Assembly (NCBI GenBank): GCA_900770665.1
Contig: CAAGKZ010000079.1
Span: forward strand, 1-22,176
Direction: 5' to 3'
Length of the DNA stretch: 22,176 nucleotides
Origin: Bacteroidaceae bacterium
GTDB lineage: Bacteria > Bacteroidota > Bacteroidia > Bacteroidales > Bacteroidaceae
In this document: positions 6,820 to 15,102 of the stretch, one piece after another
How the letters are laid out: every line of letters starts with the position of its first letter
Position numbering within the stretch: position 1 is the stretch's first letter
Program-made: the position numbers and the translations under genes
Notes under the pieces: model-generated
Databases searched by the model: none
Told to the model about the DNA's origin: nothing
The model's input: the letters and a program-made list of their open reading frames with translations, nothing else

Positions 6820-8466
6820 ATGAAAAGAGTTTTGTTTGCTTTGGCAGCTGTGCTGCTTTTTGTGACAGAGGGTGTGGCATGCACCAACTTCCTTGTGGGC
6901 AAGAAGGCTTCGGCCGACGGCTCGGTGTTTATCTCGTACAGTGCCGACAGTTATGGCATGAGCGGTTTTGTGGCTCATTTCCCTGCTGCCGTGTACCCCG
7001 AGGGTACTATGCGTGACATATATAACTGGGATTCGGGCGAGTATCTTGGCCAGATTCGTGAGGCGCGCCGCACATACAATGTGCTTGGCAATATCAACGA
7101 GCATCAGGTGGCTATTGCCGAGACTACTTTCGGTGGCCGCGAGGAGCTTGTGGATACAACAGGTCTCATTGACTATGGCAACCTCATTTATCTTGCCCTG
7201 CAGCGTTCACGCACTGCACGCGAGGCCATCGATGTTATGACATCGCTTGTTGCCGAGTATGGTTATTACAGCAGTGGCGAGAGTTTCTCTATTGCCGACC
7301 CCAACGAGGCTTGGATTCTTGAGATGGTGGGCAAGGCAGGCAAGGAGAAGGGTGCCGTGTGGGTGGCTATCCGCATCCCCGACGACTGCATCTCGGCTCA
7401 CGCAAACCAGGCACGCATACGCAAGTTCGACATGAAGGACAAAGAGAATGTGCGCTACTCAAAGGATGTGATAAAGTTCGCACGCAAGATGGGTTACTTT
7501 GATGGCAAGGACGAGGATTTTGACTTTGCTGCAGCATATTGCCCTGCCGATTTCGGCGGACTCCGCTACTGCGATGCACGTGTGTGGAGTTTCTTCAACA
7601 TGTTCGGTGCCGAGGATATGAACAAATATATCGCATGGGCTGCCGGTGACCCCACAGCAGAGCCTATGCCGCTTTATATGAAGCCAAAGGCGCCGCTCTC
7701 ACTGCAGGACATGCAGCGCGGCATGCGCGACCACTACGAGGGTACTCCTTTCGATATTACAAACGACTTGGGTGCAGGTGCCTACAATATGCCTTACCGT
7801 CCGTCACCACTCAGCTTTGAGGTTGACGGCAAGGTGTATTTCAACGAGCGCCCTATCTCTACTTTCCAGACTGCATTCACCTTTGTGGCGCAGCTTCGCT
7901 CGTGGTTGCCGAATGCCATTGGCGGTGTCATGTGGTTCGGTACAGATGATGCAAACATGGTTGTCTTTACTCCGGTATATTGCTGTGCCACATCTGTTCC
8001 CGACTGTTATGCCGAACAATATGCCGACCCCGTTGTTTTCTCTTGGAAATCATCGTTCTGGGTATTCAACTGGGTGTCGAATATGATTTATCCGAAATAC
8101 TCTTTGGTGATTGATGATATGCGCCAGGTTCAGAGCGAGCTGGAGAATGCAATCTACGAGAAGAGCAAGGAGGTTGAGGCCGAGGCTTTGGCTGTTATTG
8201 GGACTTCGCCAAAATATGCAATCGGTATGCTCACCGATTTCACAGCAGCAAGCGGCGAGGAGACACTCTCGGCATGGAAGGCGTTCGGCGAGAAGATTAT
8301 TGTGAAGTATAACGATTTGGTTGTGAAGGAAGAGAAGAACGGAAAGATTCAGCGTTCAAAGAGCGGCCTTGCCGGAAAGATTACACGTCCCGGCTACTCG
8401 ACCGACTATTGGAAGAAAGTTGTTGAGGAAACAGGTGACCGTTATCTTATTCCTGCTGCAAAATGA
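6820..8466 (+). CDS. C69 family dipeptidase (U34, Ntn hydrolase)
   Basis: A 548-residue member of the C69/U34 dipeptidase family, whose catalytic group is the side chain of an N-terminal cysteine exposed by processing. The first 20 residues form a signal peptide (MKRVLFALAAVLLFVTEGVA), and residue 21 begins CTNFLVGKKAS, the typical family start with Cys as nucleophile. Further family-like stretches are INEHQVAIAETTF and IADPNEAWILEM. The G-V-A before Cys fits signal peptidase I, so cleavage during export could itself free the nucleophile; the residue at -3 is Gly, which does not suit a lipobox. The gene starts 13 bp after the M23 stop and shares its operon, which hints that both work on cell-wall peptides, though that is inference. 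Likely location is the periplasm. Confidence 0.88.
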   Translation: MKRVLFALAAVLLFVTEGVACTNFLVGKKASADGSVFISYSADSYGMSGFVAHFPAAVYPEGTMRDIYNWDSGEYLGQIREARRTYNVLGNINEHQVAIAETTFGGREELVDTTGLIDYGNLIYLALQRSRTAREAIDVMTSLVAEYGYYSSGESFSIADPNEAWILEMVGKAGKEKGAVWVAIRIPDDCISAHANQARIRKFDMKDKENVRYSKDVIKFARKMGYFDGKDEDFDFAAAYCPADFGGLRYCDARVWSFFNMFGAEDMNKYIAWAAGDPTAEPMPLYMKPKAPLSLQDMQRGMRDHYEGTPFDITNDLGAGAYNMPYRPSPLSFEVDGKVYFNERPISTFQTAFTFVAQLRSWLPNAIGGVMWFGTDDANMVVFTPVYCCATSVPDCYAEQYADPVVFSWKSSFWVFNWVSNMIYPKYSLVIDDMRQVQSELENAIYEKSKEVEAEALAVIGTSPKYAIGMLTDFTAASGEETLSAWKAFGEKIIVKYNDLVVKEEKNGKIQRSKSGLAGKITRPGYSTDYWKKVVEETGDRYLIPAAK

Positions 8467-8508
8467 TATTCGCTATTGACGCTTGGCGTGAAATTTGTGC
8501 GTCATACG

Positions 8509-8538
8509 TTTGCAATAACGGATAATTTTGTATATTCG
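8509..8538 (+). promoter_or_regulatory. Promoter of the phosphohexomutase gene
   Basis: TTTG at 8509-8512 and TATATTCG at 8531-8538, 18 bases apart, match the -33/-7 layout of Bacteroidetes housekeeping promoters. The start of transcription should be near 8545, giving a leader of about 45 nt before the ATG at 8589. Confidence 0.7.
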
Positions 8539-8588
8539 CAACATAATATGCTTTTATTGGAATCTAAATTAAATAACAAATAGTGACT

Positions 8589-10328
8589 ATGGATCAGGAA
8601 CTTATTAAAATGGTAACGGACAAGGCTACAGAGTGGCTTTCTCCTGCTTATGACGAAGAGACAAGAAAAGAGGTTCAGGCTATGCTCGATAATGAGGACA
8701 AGACTCCGCTCATCGACGCTTTCTACCGCGAACTGGAGTTCGGTACAGGTGGTCTGCGCGGTATCATGGGTGCCGGCAGCAACCGCATGAACATCTACAC
8801 CGTTGGTAAGGCGACACAGGGCTTGGCAAACTACCTGAACGAGTGCTTCAAGGATCTGGAGCAGATTTCAGTTGTCGTTGGTCACGACTGCCGTAACAAC
8901 AGCCGCCTGTTCGCCGAAATCTCGGCAAACATCTTCTCGGCTAACGGTATCAAGGTCTATCTCTTTGAGGACCTCCGCCCGACACCAGAAATCTCTTTCG
9001 CCATCCGTCACCTGGGTTGCCAGAGCGGTGTGAACATCACTGCCAGCCACAACCCTAAGGAGTACAACGGCTACAAGGCTTACTGGGACGATGGCGCACA
9101 GATGCTCGCTCCACACGATGTGAACACAATTAAGAACGTAGAGAGCGTTAAGGTCGAGGATATCAAGTTCACCGGCAACCCTGCACTCATCGAGGTTATC
9201 GGCGAGGAGGTTGACAAGGCTTTCCTCGACAAGGTACAGACTCTTTCAATCGCTCCCGATGTCATTGCACGCCACAAGGATTTGAAGATTGTTTATACTC
9301 CAATCCACGGTTGCGGTAGAGTGATGATTCCTGCATCGTTGCGTCAGTGGGGCTTCGAGAATATCCACTGTGTTGAGGAGCAGATGGTGAAGGACGGAAA
9401 CTTCCCGACAGTTGTCTCTCCCAACCCCGAGAACCCCGAAGCTATGACAATGGCCATCAACCTGGCAAAGAAGATTGATGCTGACCTGGTATTGGCTTCA
9501 GACCCCGATGCCGACCGTCTTGCCATAGCTTGCAAGGACAGCAAGGGCGAGTGGGTCATCATCAACGGTAACCAGACATGTATGATTTTCCTCTACTACA
9601 TCATCACACAGTACCGTGCGCTTGGCAAGATGACAGGTAAGGAGTTCGTTGTGAAGACTATCGTTACCACCGAGGTTATCAAGGAGATTGCCGAGAAGAA
9701 TGACATAAAGATGTATGACTGCTATACCGGTTTCAAGTGGATTGCAAAGGTTATACGCGACAATGAGGGCATTGCGCAGTATATTGGCGGTGGCGAGGAG
9801 AGCTTCGGCTTCCTGGCCGAGGACTTCTGCCGCGACAAGGACTCTGTTTCGGCTTGTAGCCTTGCTGCCGAGGTTGCTGCATGGGCAAAGGACAATGGCA
9901 AGACTCTCTATGAGATGTTGATGGATATCTATGTTCAGTACGGTTTCTCAAAGGAGATTACAGTAAATGTTGTCAAGCCCGGTAAGAGCGGTGCCGACGA
10001 GATTCGCCAGATGATGGAGAACTTCCGCGCTAATCCTCTCAAGGAGATGGCAGGCGAGAAGGTTGTTTGCTACAAGGACTTCAAGGCTATGAAGCAGACC
10101 GATGCCGAGGGTAATGTAACCGATATTGACATGCCGGAGCCATCGAACGTGCTGCAGTACTTCACCGAGAGCGGTAACAAGGTGTCTGTACGTCCTTCGG
10201 GAACTGAACCAAAAATCAAGTTCTACATGGAGGCAAAGGGCAAGATGGGCTGCCGCAACTGCTATGCCGATGCTGTTGCCAAGGCCGATGCTACCATCGA
10301 GGCCATGAAGAAGGCGATGGGAATTTGA
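8589..10328 (+). CDS. Phosphoglucomutase/phosphomannomutase (alpha-D-phosphohexomutase)
   Basis: A 579-residue cytosolic enzyme that moves a phosphate between C1 and C6 of a hexose phosphate, linking glycolysis to nucleotide-sugar supply. All four family signatures are present and intact: TASHNP (151-156, phosphoserine S153), DPDADR (305-310, magnesium site), GEESFG (402-407, sugar recognition) and RPSGTEPK (535-542, phosphate binding). The length fits the larger phosphohexomutases of Bacteroidetes. A GTG two codons upstream (8583) is in frame, but the ATG gives the usual start. It has its own promoter and is probably transcribed alone. A heptad repeat begins 6 bp after the stop. Whether glucose or mannose phosphate is preferred cannot be read from sequence. 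Confidence 0.93.
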   Translation: MDQELIKMVTDKATEWLSPAYDEETRKEVQAMLDNEDKTPLIDAFYRELEFGTGGLRGIMGAGSNRMNIYTVGKATQGLANYLNECFKDLEQISVVVGHDCRNNSRLFAEISANIFSANGIKVYLFEDLRPTPEISFAIRHLGCQSGVNITASHNPKEYNGYKAYWDDGAQMLAPHDVNTIKNVESVKVEDIKFTGNPALIEVIGEEVDKAFLDKVQTLSIAPDVIARHKDLKIVYTPIHGCGRVMIPASLRQWGFENIHCVEEQMVKDGNFPTVVSPNPENPEAMTMAINLAKKIDADLVLASDPDADRLAIACKDSKGEWVIINGNQTCMIFLYYIITQYRALGKMTGKEFVVKTIVTTEVIKEIAEKNDIKMYDCYTGFKWIAKVIRDNEGIAQYIGGGEESFGFLAEDFCRDKDSVSACSLAAEVAAWAKDNGKTLYEMLMDIYVQYGFSKEITVNVVKPGKSGADEIRQMMENFRANPLKEMAGEKVVCYKDFKAMKQTDAEGNVTDIDMPEPSNVLQYFTESGNKVSVRPSGTEPKIKFYMEAKGKMGCRNCYADAVAKADATIEAMKKAMGI

Positions 10329-10362
10329 TAAACTTAAAGGTGAAAACTGAAAACTGAAAGCT

Positions 10363-10440
10363 GCGAGTAAGCGAGAGCAGAGGAAAAACTTGTTTTTACT
10401 ATGCCGAGCAGGAGCGGGTTCAATCACACAGAGTGTGGTT
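10363..10440 (+). other. Repeat module 1 with two hairpins
   Basis: Central stem AAAAAC-TT-GTTTTT at 10384-10397. Distal stem AATCACAC (10422-10429), loop AGA, GTGTGGTT (10433-10440), 8 pairs including one T-G. The leading GCGAGTAAGCGAG (10363-10375) is identical to that of module 2. Confidence 0.7.
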
Positions 10441-10481
10441 AAAACTGAAAACTGAAAGCTGAAAACTGAAAGGTAAAAGCC

Positions 10482-10557
10482 GCGAGTAAGCGAGTGTGTG
10501 GAAGTTTACTTACACACAAAGCGAGCGTAAGCAGGTTCAATCGTACGAAGTGCGGTT
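10482..10557 (+). other. Repeat module 2 with two hairpins
   Basis: Central stem GTGTGT (10494-10499) with ACACAC (10512-10517), continued by AAGT-TT-ACTT (10502-10511) past a GG bulge. Distal stem AATCGTAC (10539-10546), loop GAA, GTGCGGTT (10550-10557). Both stems differ from module 1 in sequence but keep their pairing. Confidence 0.7.
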
Positions 10558-10613
10558 AAAGCTGAAAACTGAAAGGTTAAAGTTTTTGCAAACGGGTAAA
10601 ACCCATATATGAT

Positions 10614-10645
10614 AAAAACCACGAGCTACAGCTCGTGGTTTTTTT
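10614..10645 (+). terminator. Strong intrinsic terminator after the mutase gene and repeat
   Basis: A perfect 13-bp stem: arm 10614-10626 (AAAAACCACGAGC), loop TACA, arm 10631-10643, with the T run continuing to 10645. The A run on the 5' side means it would also work on the other strand. It ends the phosphohexomutase transcript after the repeat element. Confidence 0.92.
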
Positions 10646-10709
10646 ATCTTTATTGTTCTTTTTGAACGAAATTGCACACTTGTGAGAAACAAAAACGCGC
10701 TATAGTGCC

Positions 10710-10737
10710 TTGCGTGATTGGTTTTTTGTTATCTTCG
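10710..10737 (+). promoter_or_regulatory. Promoter of the acyl-CoA synthetase gene
   Basis: TTG at 10710-10712 and TATCTTCG at 10730-10737, 17 bases apart, the expected Bacteroidetes spacing. The leader to the ATG at 10808 would be about 60 nt; I see no riboswitch-like structure in it. Confidence 0.75.
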
Positions 10738-10807
10738 CGGCAGTTTAACACGATAGGGGCGGGGGGATAATGCATTCCGGGCTTCTGTTCTTGAAAATAA
10801 AACATTT

Positions 10808-12715
10808 ATGAAAAAAACATTGGTAGATCTTTTTGAGGAGTCGGTGAGATTGTATCCGAACAACACCTTCCTTCTTGAGAAGACAGACAAAAAAGAGGGT
10901 TTCAAACCAACAACCTATACACAGGTTAAGGAGCAGGTGTACCGTTTAGGTGCAGGTTTCCAGGCGCTTGGCGTGAAGAAAGGCGACAATATGGCACTCT
11001 TGAGTGAGGGCTGCAACATGTGGGTTATCGGCGAGCTTGCCATGTTCTATGCAGGTGCAGTGAATGTACCTCTTTCAATAAAGCTCGAGGAGAGTAACGA
11101 CCTGTTGTTCCGTCTTGTTCACGGTGACGTGAAATATATCTTCGTTTCAAATTATCAGCTCAAGAAAATCCGCGCCATAAAGGATAAGCTCACAGAGGTG
11201 AAGAAGGTTATTGTCTTTGGCAATGCCGGCGAACTCCTGGAGGGCGAGATGCACGTGGACGAGGTGCTTGCTATGGGTGACGAATTCCTTGCCAAGCATA
11301 CTCTCGAGGAGTTCCTTGCCGTTGGTCAGTCACTTGTGAACGACGACATCGCAACAATTACTTATACCAGCGGTACTACAGCCGACCCAAAGGGTGTTGT
11401 GCTCACTCACCGCAACTACACTGCCAACGTTGAGCAGGCATTGACACTCGTACACATTGACGAGAACTGGCGTACACTCATCATTCTGCCTCTTGACCAC
11501 TGCTTTGCCCACGTTGTAGGTTTCTACATCATGATGTCAAAGGGTGCTACCGCTGCTACCGTACAGGTAGGCCGCACAGGTCTCGAGACTTTGAAGAACA
11601 TACCTCTTAATATAAAGGAGGTACGTCCTCACTTCATTCTCTCTGTTCCATCATTGGCAAAGACATTCAAGAAGAACATCGAGGGTGCTATCCGTGCCAA
11701 GGGTAAATTCACCGAGACACTCTTCAACTGGGGTATTGCTGTGCGCCAGAAGTATTATGGCGAGAGCAGTCTCGATTCAAAGGGTATGCGCGTGCTGCTG
11801 AAACCGCTTGTTGCACTCTTTGACAAGCTCATCTTCTCAAAGGTGCGCGAGAACTTCGGTGGCGAGTTGCGCTTCTTTGTCGGTGGCGGTGCGTTGCTTG
11901 ACAAGGATTTGCAGAACTTCTATCTTGGTGTGGGCATGCCAATGTATCAGGGTTATGGACTTTCCGAGGCTACTCCTGTAATCTCATCTAACGGCCCCGA
12001 CCTCTACCGCTTCGGTTCAAGCGGTAAGCTTGTGAAACCTATCGAACTGAAGATTTGTGATGCCGACGGCAAGGAGTTGCCTACAGGTGAACTCGGCGAG
12101 ATTGTTGTCAAGGGTGAGAACGTGATGGCCGGCTACTGGAAGAATCCGACAGCCACCGCAGAGACAGTACGCGACGGTTATCTCTACACCGGTGACCTTG
12201 GATACATGTCACCTGAGGGTTTGCTCTATGTGAAGGGTCGTTTCAAGAGCCTTTTGATTTCAAGCGATGGCGAGAAGTACAGCCCCGAGGGTATTGAGGA
12301 GGCTTTTGTTAGCCTTTGCCCAACCGTTGACCAGGTTATTCTCTACAACAACCAGTCGCCATATACCACAGCACTCATTGTTCCAAACAAGGAGAACATC
12401 AAGCGTGCGCTTGCCGAGAAGAATCTCGACTTCTCGACCGAGGAGGGACGCAAGGCTGCATGTGACCTTGTAAAGGCCGATGTCGATTCATTCAAGAAGG
12501 ATGGTGCGAATGCCGGAATGTTCCCCGAGCGTTGGTTGCCAAGCTGCTTCGCGCTGCTTCCCGAGGCTTTCACCGAGCAGAACGGTATGATGAACAGTAC
12601 AATGAAGGTTGTTCGCGGCAAGGTCGAGAAGTTCTATCAGGAGCGCATCGACATCCTCTACACAGCCGAGGGCAAGAACCTCTACGAACAGCATAATTTA
12701 GATGCTTTCAAGTAA
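10808..12715 (+). CDS. Long-chain fatty acid--CoA ligase (AMP-binding enzyme)
   Basis: A 635-residue ANL-superfamily enzyme, which activates a fatty acid with ATP to an acyl adenylate and passes it to CoA. The ATP/AMP motif YTSGTTADPKG is at 186-196, YQGYGLSEATP at 380-390, YTGDLG at 460-465, and GRFKSLLISSDGEKYSPEGI follows from 478, the hinge and C-terminal domain start. The HRNY after the first motif and the overall length fit the long-chain (FadD-like) group. No signal peptide; it should be cytosolic or loosely attached to the inner membrane, as with relatives. It is a single-gene unit with its own promoter and a convergent terminator downstream. A narrower substrate (for example a medium-chain or branched acid) cannot be excluded. 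Confidence 0.9.
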   Translation: MKKTLVDLFEESVRLYPNNTFLLEKTDKKEGFKPTTYTQVKEQVYRLGAGFQALGVKKGDNMALLSEGCNMWVIGELAMFYAGAVNVPLSIKLEESNDLLFRLVHGDVKYIFVSNYQLKKIRAIKDKLTEVKKVIVFGNAGELLEGEMHVDEVLAMGDEFLAKHTLEEFLAVGQSLVNDDIATITYTSGTTADPKGVVLTHRNYTANVEQALTLVHIDENWRTLIILPLDHCFAHVVGFYIMMSKGATAATVQVGRTGLETLKNIPLNIKEVRPHFILSVPSLAKTFKKNIEGAIRAKGKFTETLFNWGIAVRQKYYGESSLDSKGMRVLLKPLVALFDKLIFSKVRENFGGELRFFVGGGALLDKDLQNFYLGVGMPMYQGYGLSEATPVISSNGPDLYRFGSSGKLVKPIELKICDADGKELPTGELGEIVVKGENVMAGYWKNPTATAETVRDGYLYTGDLGYMSPEGLLYVKGRFKSLLISSDGEKYSPEGIEEAFVSLCPTVDQVILYNNQSPYTTALIVPNKENIKRALAEKNLDFSTEEGRKAACDLVKADVDSFKKDGANAGMFPERWLPSCFALLPEAFTEQNGMMNSTMKVVRGKVEKFYQERIDILYTAEGKNLYEQHNLDAFK

Positions 12716-12728
12716 AAGAGTATTTGTT

Positions 12729-12780
12729 ATATAAAATCAAAGAAGTGCACGGATTTCCGTGCACTTCTTTGATTTTATAT
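12729..12780. terminator. Convergent bidirectional terminator, 25-bp perfect inverted repeat
   Basis: Arm 12729-12753 and arm 12756-12780 are fully complementary, with only two T residues between them. The ends are AT-rich (ATATAAAATCAAA outermost) and the centre is GTGCACGGA. It lies between the acyl-CoA synthetase stop (12715) and the tamL stop (12793), so it can end transcription from both sides. Confidence 0.85.
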
Positions 12781-12792
12781 CCTTTGCAATGG

Positions 12793-15102
12793 TTAGAATG
12801 GGTATCCTATGGCGAAATGCCATGCGAAGCCGTCTTTCAACGGGTTCAGGTTGAAGTAGCCTTTGCGGCCGGTATCATAGGGCGCATGCAGGCCAAGGCC
12901 GAAATCAACGCGCAGTACAAGTATGCTCAAGTCATATCGTACACCGAGGCCTGTGTTCAGCGCAATCTGCTTGCCAAAGGTGTTGAACCTGAATTCACCG
13001 CCGGGGCGCTCCTTATCCTCCTTGAGCAGCCAGATGTTTCCGGCATCGACGAAGAGTGCTCCGTGAAGGTCCGATACTATTCTGAACCTGTATTCAATAT
13101 TTGCCTCCAGCTTTAGTGTTCCGGTCTCGTCGAGATAAGTGTAGCTGTTGACATTGTCGGGGCGGTAGCTTCCGGGGCCTACAGAGCGCACGGTGAAGGC
13201 GCGCAGGCTGTTGGAACCGCCAATGTAGAACTGCTCGCTGTAGGGAGCGTACTCGGAGTTTCCGTAACTGTGTATTGCACCGGCCATGAGGCGTGTGGCT
13301 ATGTACTGGTTGCTGTTGATTTTCCACAGTTGGCGCAGCTCGGCCGTTCCTTTAATGAATTGTGCGTACGGGTTGCCGAACAGGTTCTTGTTCTTTTGGT
13401 CCAAAGGTTTGCCTGCTGCTGCGAAAAAAAGTGATGTGATATTGCCGGCCGAGGTCACCGAGACGTCAAGTTTGCTCTTGTTGCGGTGCCTTGTGTTGGC
13501 ATTGTCGTATGTGTAGGTATACTGCATTGCCGGGATGAACTGGTCGCGGAAACTGTTGCGGATAACCTTGTTGTTTGCCACAATGTTGTCGAACCTGTCG
13601 GTTGTGCTCAGCAGCATGTCGTATGTGAGACGGAACGGGATTATGGTGTGTGTGGTGGTGGAGTGACTTTGTATCTTGTATGTGGCATCACCACCGGCCT
13701 GTACCATTCTGAAGAACCCCGAGCGGTTCATCACATCGGCAAAGAGACGGAACGATGTTGTTGCCGGCAGACGCATGTGTCGCCTGTGTAGCAGCGGGAA
13801 GTAGATACGCGGGAAGTTAAGCGACAGGTCGCTACCTATCTCCCACGAGTTCACAACGGCAGCCTTGCCTTCAACCTTTTCATCGGTCTGCCATTCGTAT
13901 GAGCCGTTGAGACTGAACTTCAGTGTCTCGCCACCACGGAACACGTTTCTCTTGGCAAGGGTGATTTTGCTTCCGGGACCTATCTGGTTGTTGCTCTTTG
14001 ATGTCACGTTGAGTTCGAAGGTGAAGTCGTAGGGCTTGTCGAGCTGCGTTGTTATGTCAAGGTCGAGCAGGTCTGTTCCCTCGCGCGGAACAAGGTTGAG
14101 CCTGAAGTTGTTGAAGACGTTCATCTGGCTCAGTTTGCCGATGGCATTCTGCTGTTTCTCCTGCGAGTAGAGCTCGCCTTGCCTTATCTGTATATTACGC
14201 ATCAGGGGACCAATGCGTACAGGAACTTTCTTTCCATAATATATATATGTGATGTTGCGTCGCTTGAGGGTATCGGCCTTTTGCCTAAAATCCATTTCGT
14301 TGTTGCGTACGCGTATCGTTATCTCACCGATGCGTCTTATCTCATTTGCCTGTTGTGGCATGTCGGCGGTGGGTTGTACACGTATGTCGGCATATCCCGG
14401 ACGGCTGACAGTATCGGCAAGGAATGTGATGAAGGCGGGCTGGAAATAGTAGTGCCCGTTGTTGCGTAGCAGGTTGCTTATACGTGTCCTTTCCTGTTCC
14501 ATTGCTGCCGCATCGAACTGTTGCCCGGGGAGTATGATGCGTTCGTCCCAAGTGCTGCGTATGAGGCTGTCGGCATTGTGTGAGAAATTGCAGTATGCAA
14601 TGCTGTCGAAATGGTATGGCTTTCCAAGCGTTGCCGTGTAGCTTACCTTTGCTTTCTTCGGGTTTCTCTTTGATGGGATTATTGTGGCCTCAACGTTGCC
14701 GTTGAAATATCCATAGTATTTGAGCACGTTGGCCGATACATCGGCAAGCAGGTCGGGGTTTACTTTTGACATGAGAACAGGTTCCTTGGCAAGCTTGTCG
14801 AACATCCATCGGCCAACCTTGCTGTCTGAATTGTGCAATGCGTTGTACCACCACAGGCCTATGGGCAACGCGCGTAGTGTTGAACTGCCGGCAATGGATC
14901 CGTTGGGGGCATAGTCAAGAGCGTATCTTGCCTCCTCCAGTGCTGTCTTGCCGACACTGCCGGTCGCATTCTCCTTTTCATCGGTGAACTCCACTTTCTT
15001 TATTCCTGTATAGAGCATGTCACCGTCGGGGACATATCTCGTTGTGGAGCAGGAGAGTGTCAGCAGTGTTGCCAGTATGTATAATACGGTACGTCTTGTC
15101 AT
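12793..15102 (-). CDS. tamL: TamL, lipidated TamA/BamA-like outer membrane protein
   Basis: A 769-residue member of the Omp85 superfamily. The first residues MTRRTVLYILATLLTLSC form a lipoprotein signal with Cys18 as the lipidated residue, the trait that sets Bacteroidetes TamL apart from proteobacterial TamA. POTRA-like segments follow in the first half, and from about residue 370 the sequence shows alternating beta strands of a 16-strand barrel. The last residues, AIGYPF, end in Phe, the usual signal for insertion by the BAM machinery. With TamB it should form the translocation and assembly module that helps outer membrane assembly. The ATG overlaps the tamB stop by 4 nt, which indicates one operon and coupled translation. 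Confidence 0.9.
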   Translation of the reverse strand: MTRRTVLYILATLLTLSCSTTRYVPDGDMLYTGIKKVEFTDEKENATGSVGKTALEEARYALDYAPNGSIAGSSTLRALPIGLWWYNALHNSDSKVGRWMFDKLAKEPVLMSKVNPDLLADVSANVLKYYGYFNGNVEATIIPSKRNPKKAKVSYTATLGKPYHFDSIAYCNFSHNADSLIRSTWDERIILPGQQFDAAAMEQERTRISNLLRNNGHYYFQPAFITFLADTVSRPGYADIRVQPTADMPQQANEIRRIGEITIRVRNNEMDFRQKADTLKRRNITYIYYGKKVPVRIGPLMRNIQIRQGELYSQEKQQNAIGKLSQMNVFNNFRLNLVPREGTDLLDLDITTQLDKPYDFTFELNVTSKSNNQIGPGSKITLAKRNVFRGGETLKFSLNGSYEWQTDEKVEGKAAVVNSWEIGSDLSLNFPRIYFPLLHRRHMRLPATTSFRLFADVMNRSGFFRMVQAGGDATYKIQSHSTTTHTIIPFRLTYDMLLSTTDRFDNIVANNKVIRNSFRDQFIPAMQYTYTYDNANTRHRNKSKLDVSVTSAGNITSLFFAAAGKPLDQKNKNLFGNPYAQFIKGTAELRQLWKINSNQYIATRLMAGAIHSYGNSEYAPYSEQFYIGGSNSLRAFTVRSVGPGSYRPDNVNSYTYLDETGTLKLEANIEYRFRIVSDLHGALFVDAGNIWLLKEDKERPGGEFRFNTFGKQIALNTGLGVRYDLSILVLRVDFGLGLHAPYDTGRKGYFNLNPLKDGFAWHFAIGYPF

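Larger units (their letters stand above)
10335..10584 (+). repeat. Heptad-and-hairpin repeat element, two modules
   Basis: Most of the gene-free stretch after the mutase gene. Arrays of a 7-bp unit (GAAAACT, GAAAGCT, GAAAGGT, with TAAA variants) lie at 10335-10362, 10440-10480 and 10557-10584. They alternate with two modules, 10363-10440 and 10482-10557. Each module begins GCGAGTAAGCGAG, carries a central hairpin, then a conserved TTCAATC and a small distal hairpin, and ends GGTTAAA. A third module of the same kind is at 22085-22158. No ORF of note crosses it. The elements lie after the stop codon and before the terminator, so they should be part of the transcript's 3' end. Confidence 0.85.

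Noticed and set aside
8477..8504. Two competing hairpins (TGACGC with GCGTCA, or ACGC with GCGT) as a terminator or switch
   Set aside because: No T run follows, the stems are short with a large loop in one case, and they lie upstream of the predicted promoter, so they cannot control the mutase leader.
10415..10440. GGTTCAATC resembling a tRNA T arm
   Set aside because: No acceptor, D or anticodon arms surround it, and the hairpin places these bases in a stem rather than in a 7-nt T loop.
10335..10584. Possible CRISPR array in the regular repeats
   Set aside because: Units are 7 bp and contiguous, the longer modules are only two and not spaced by unique spacers, and no cas gene is present.
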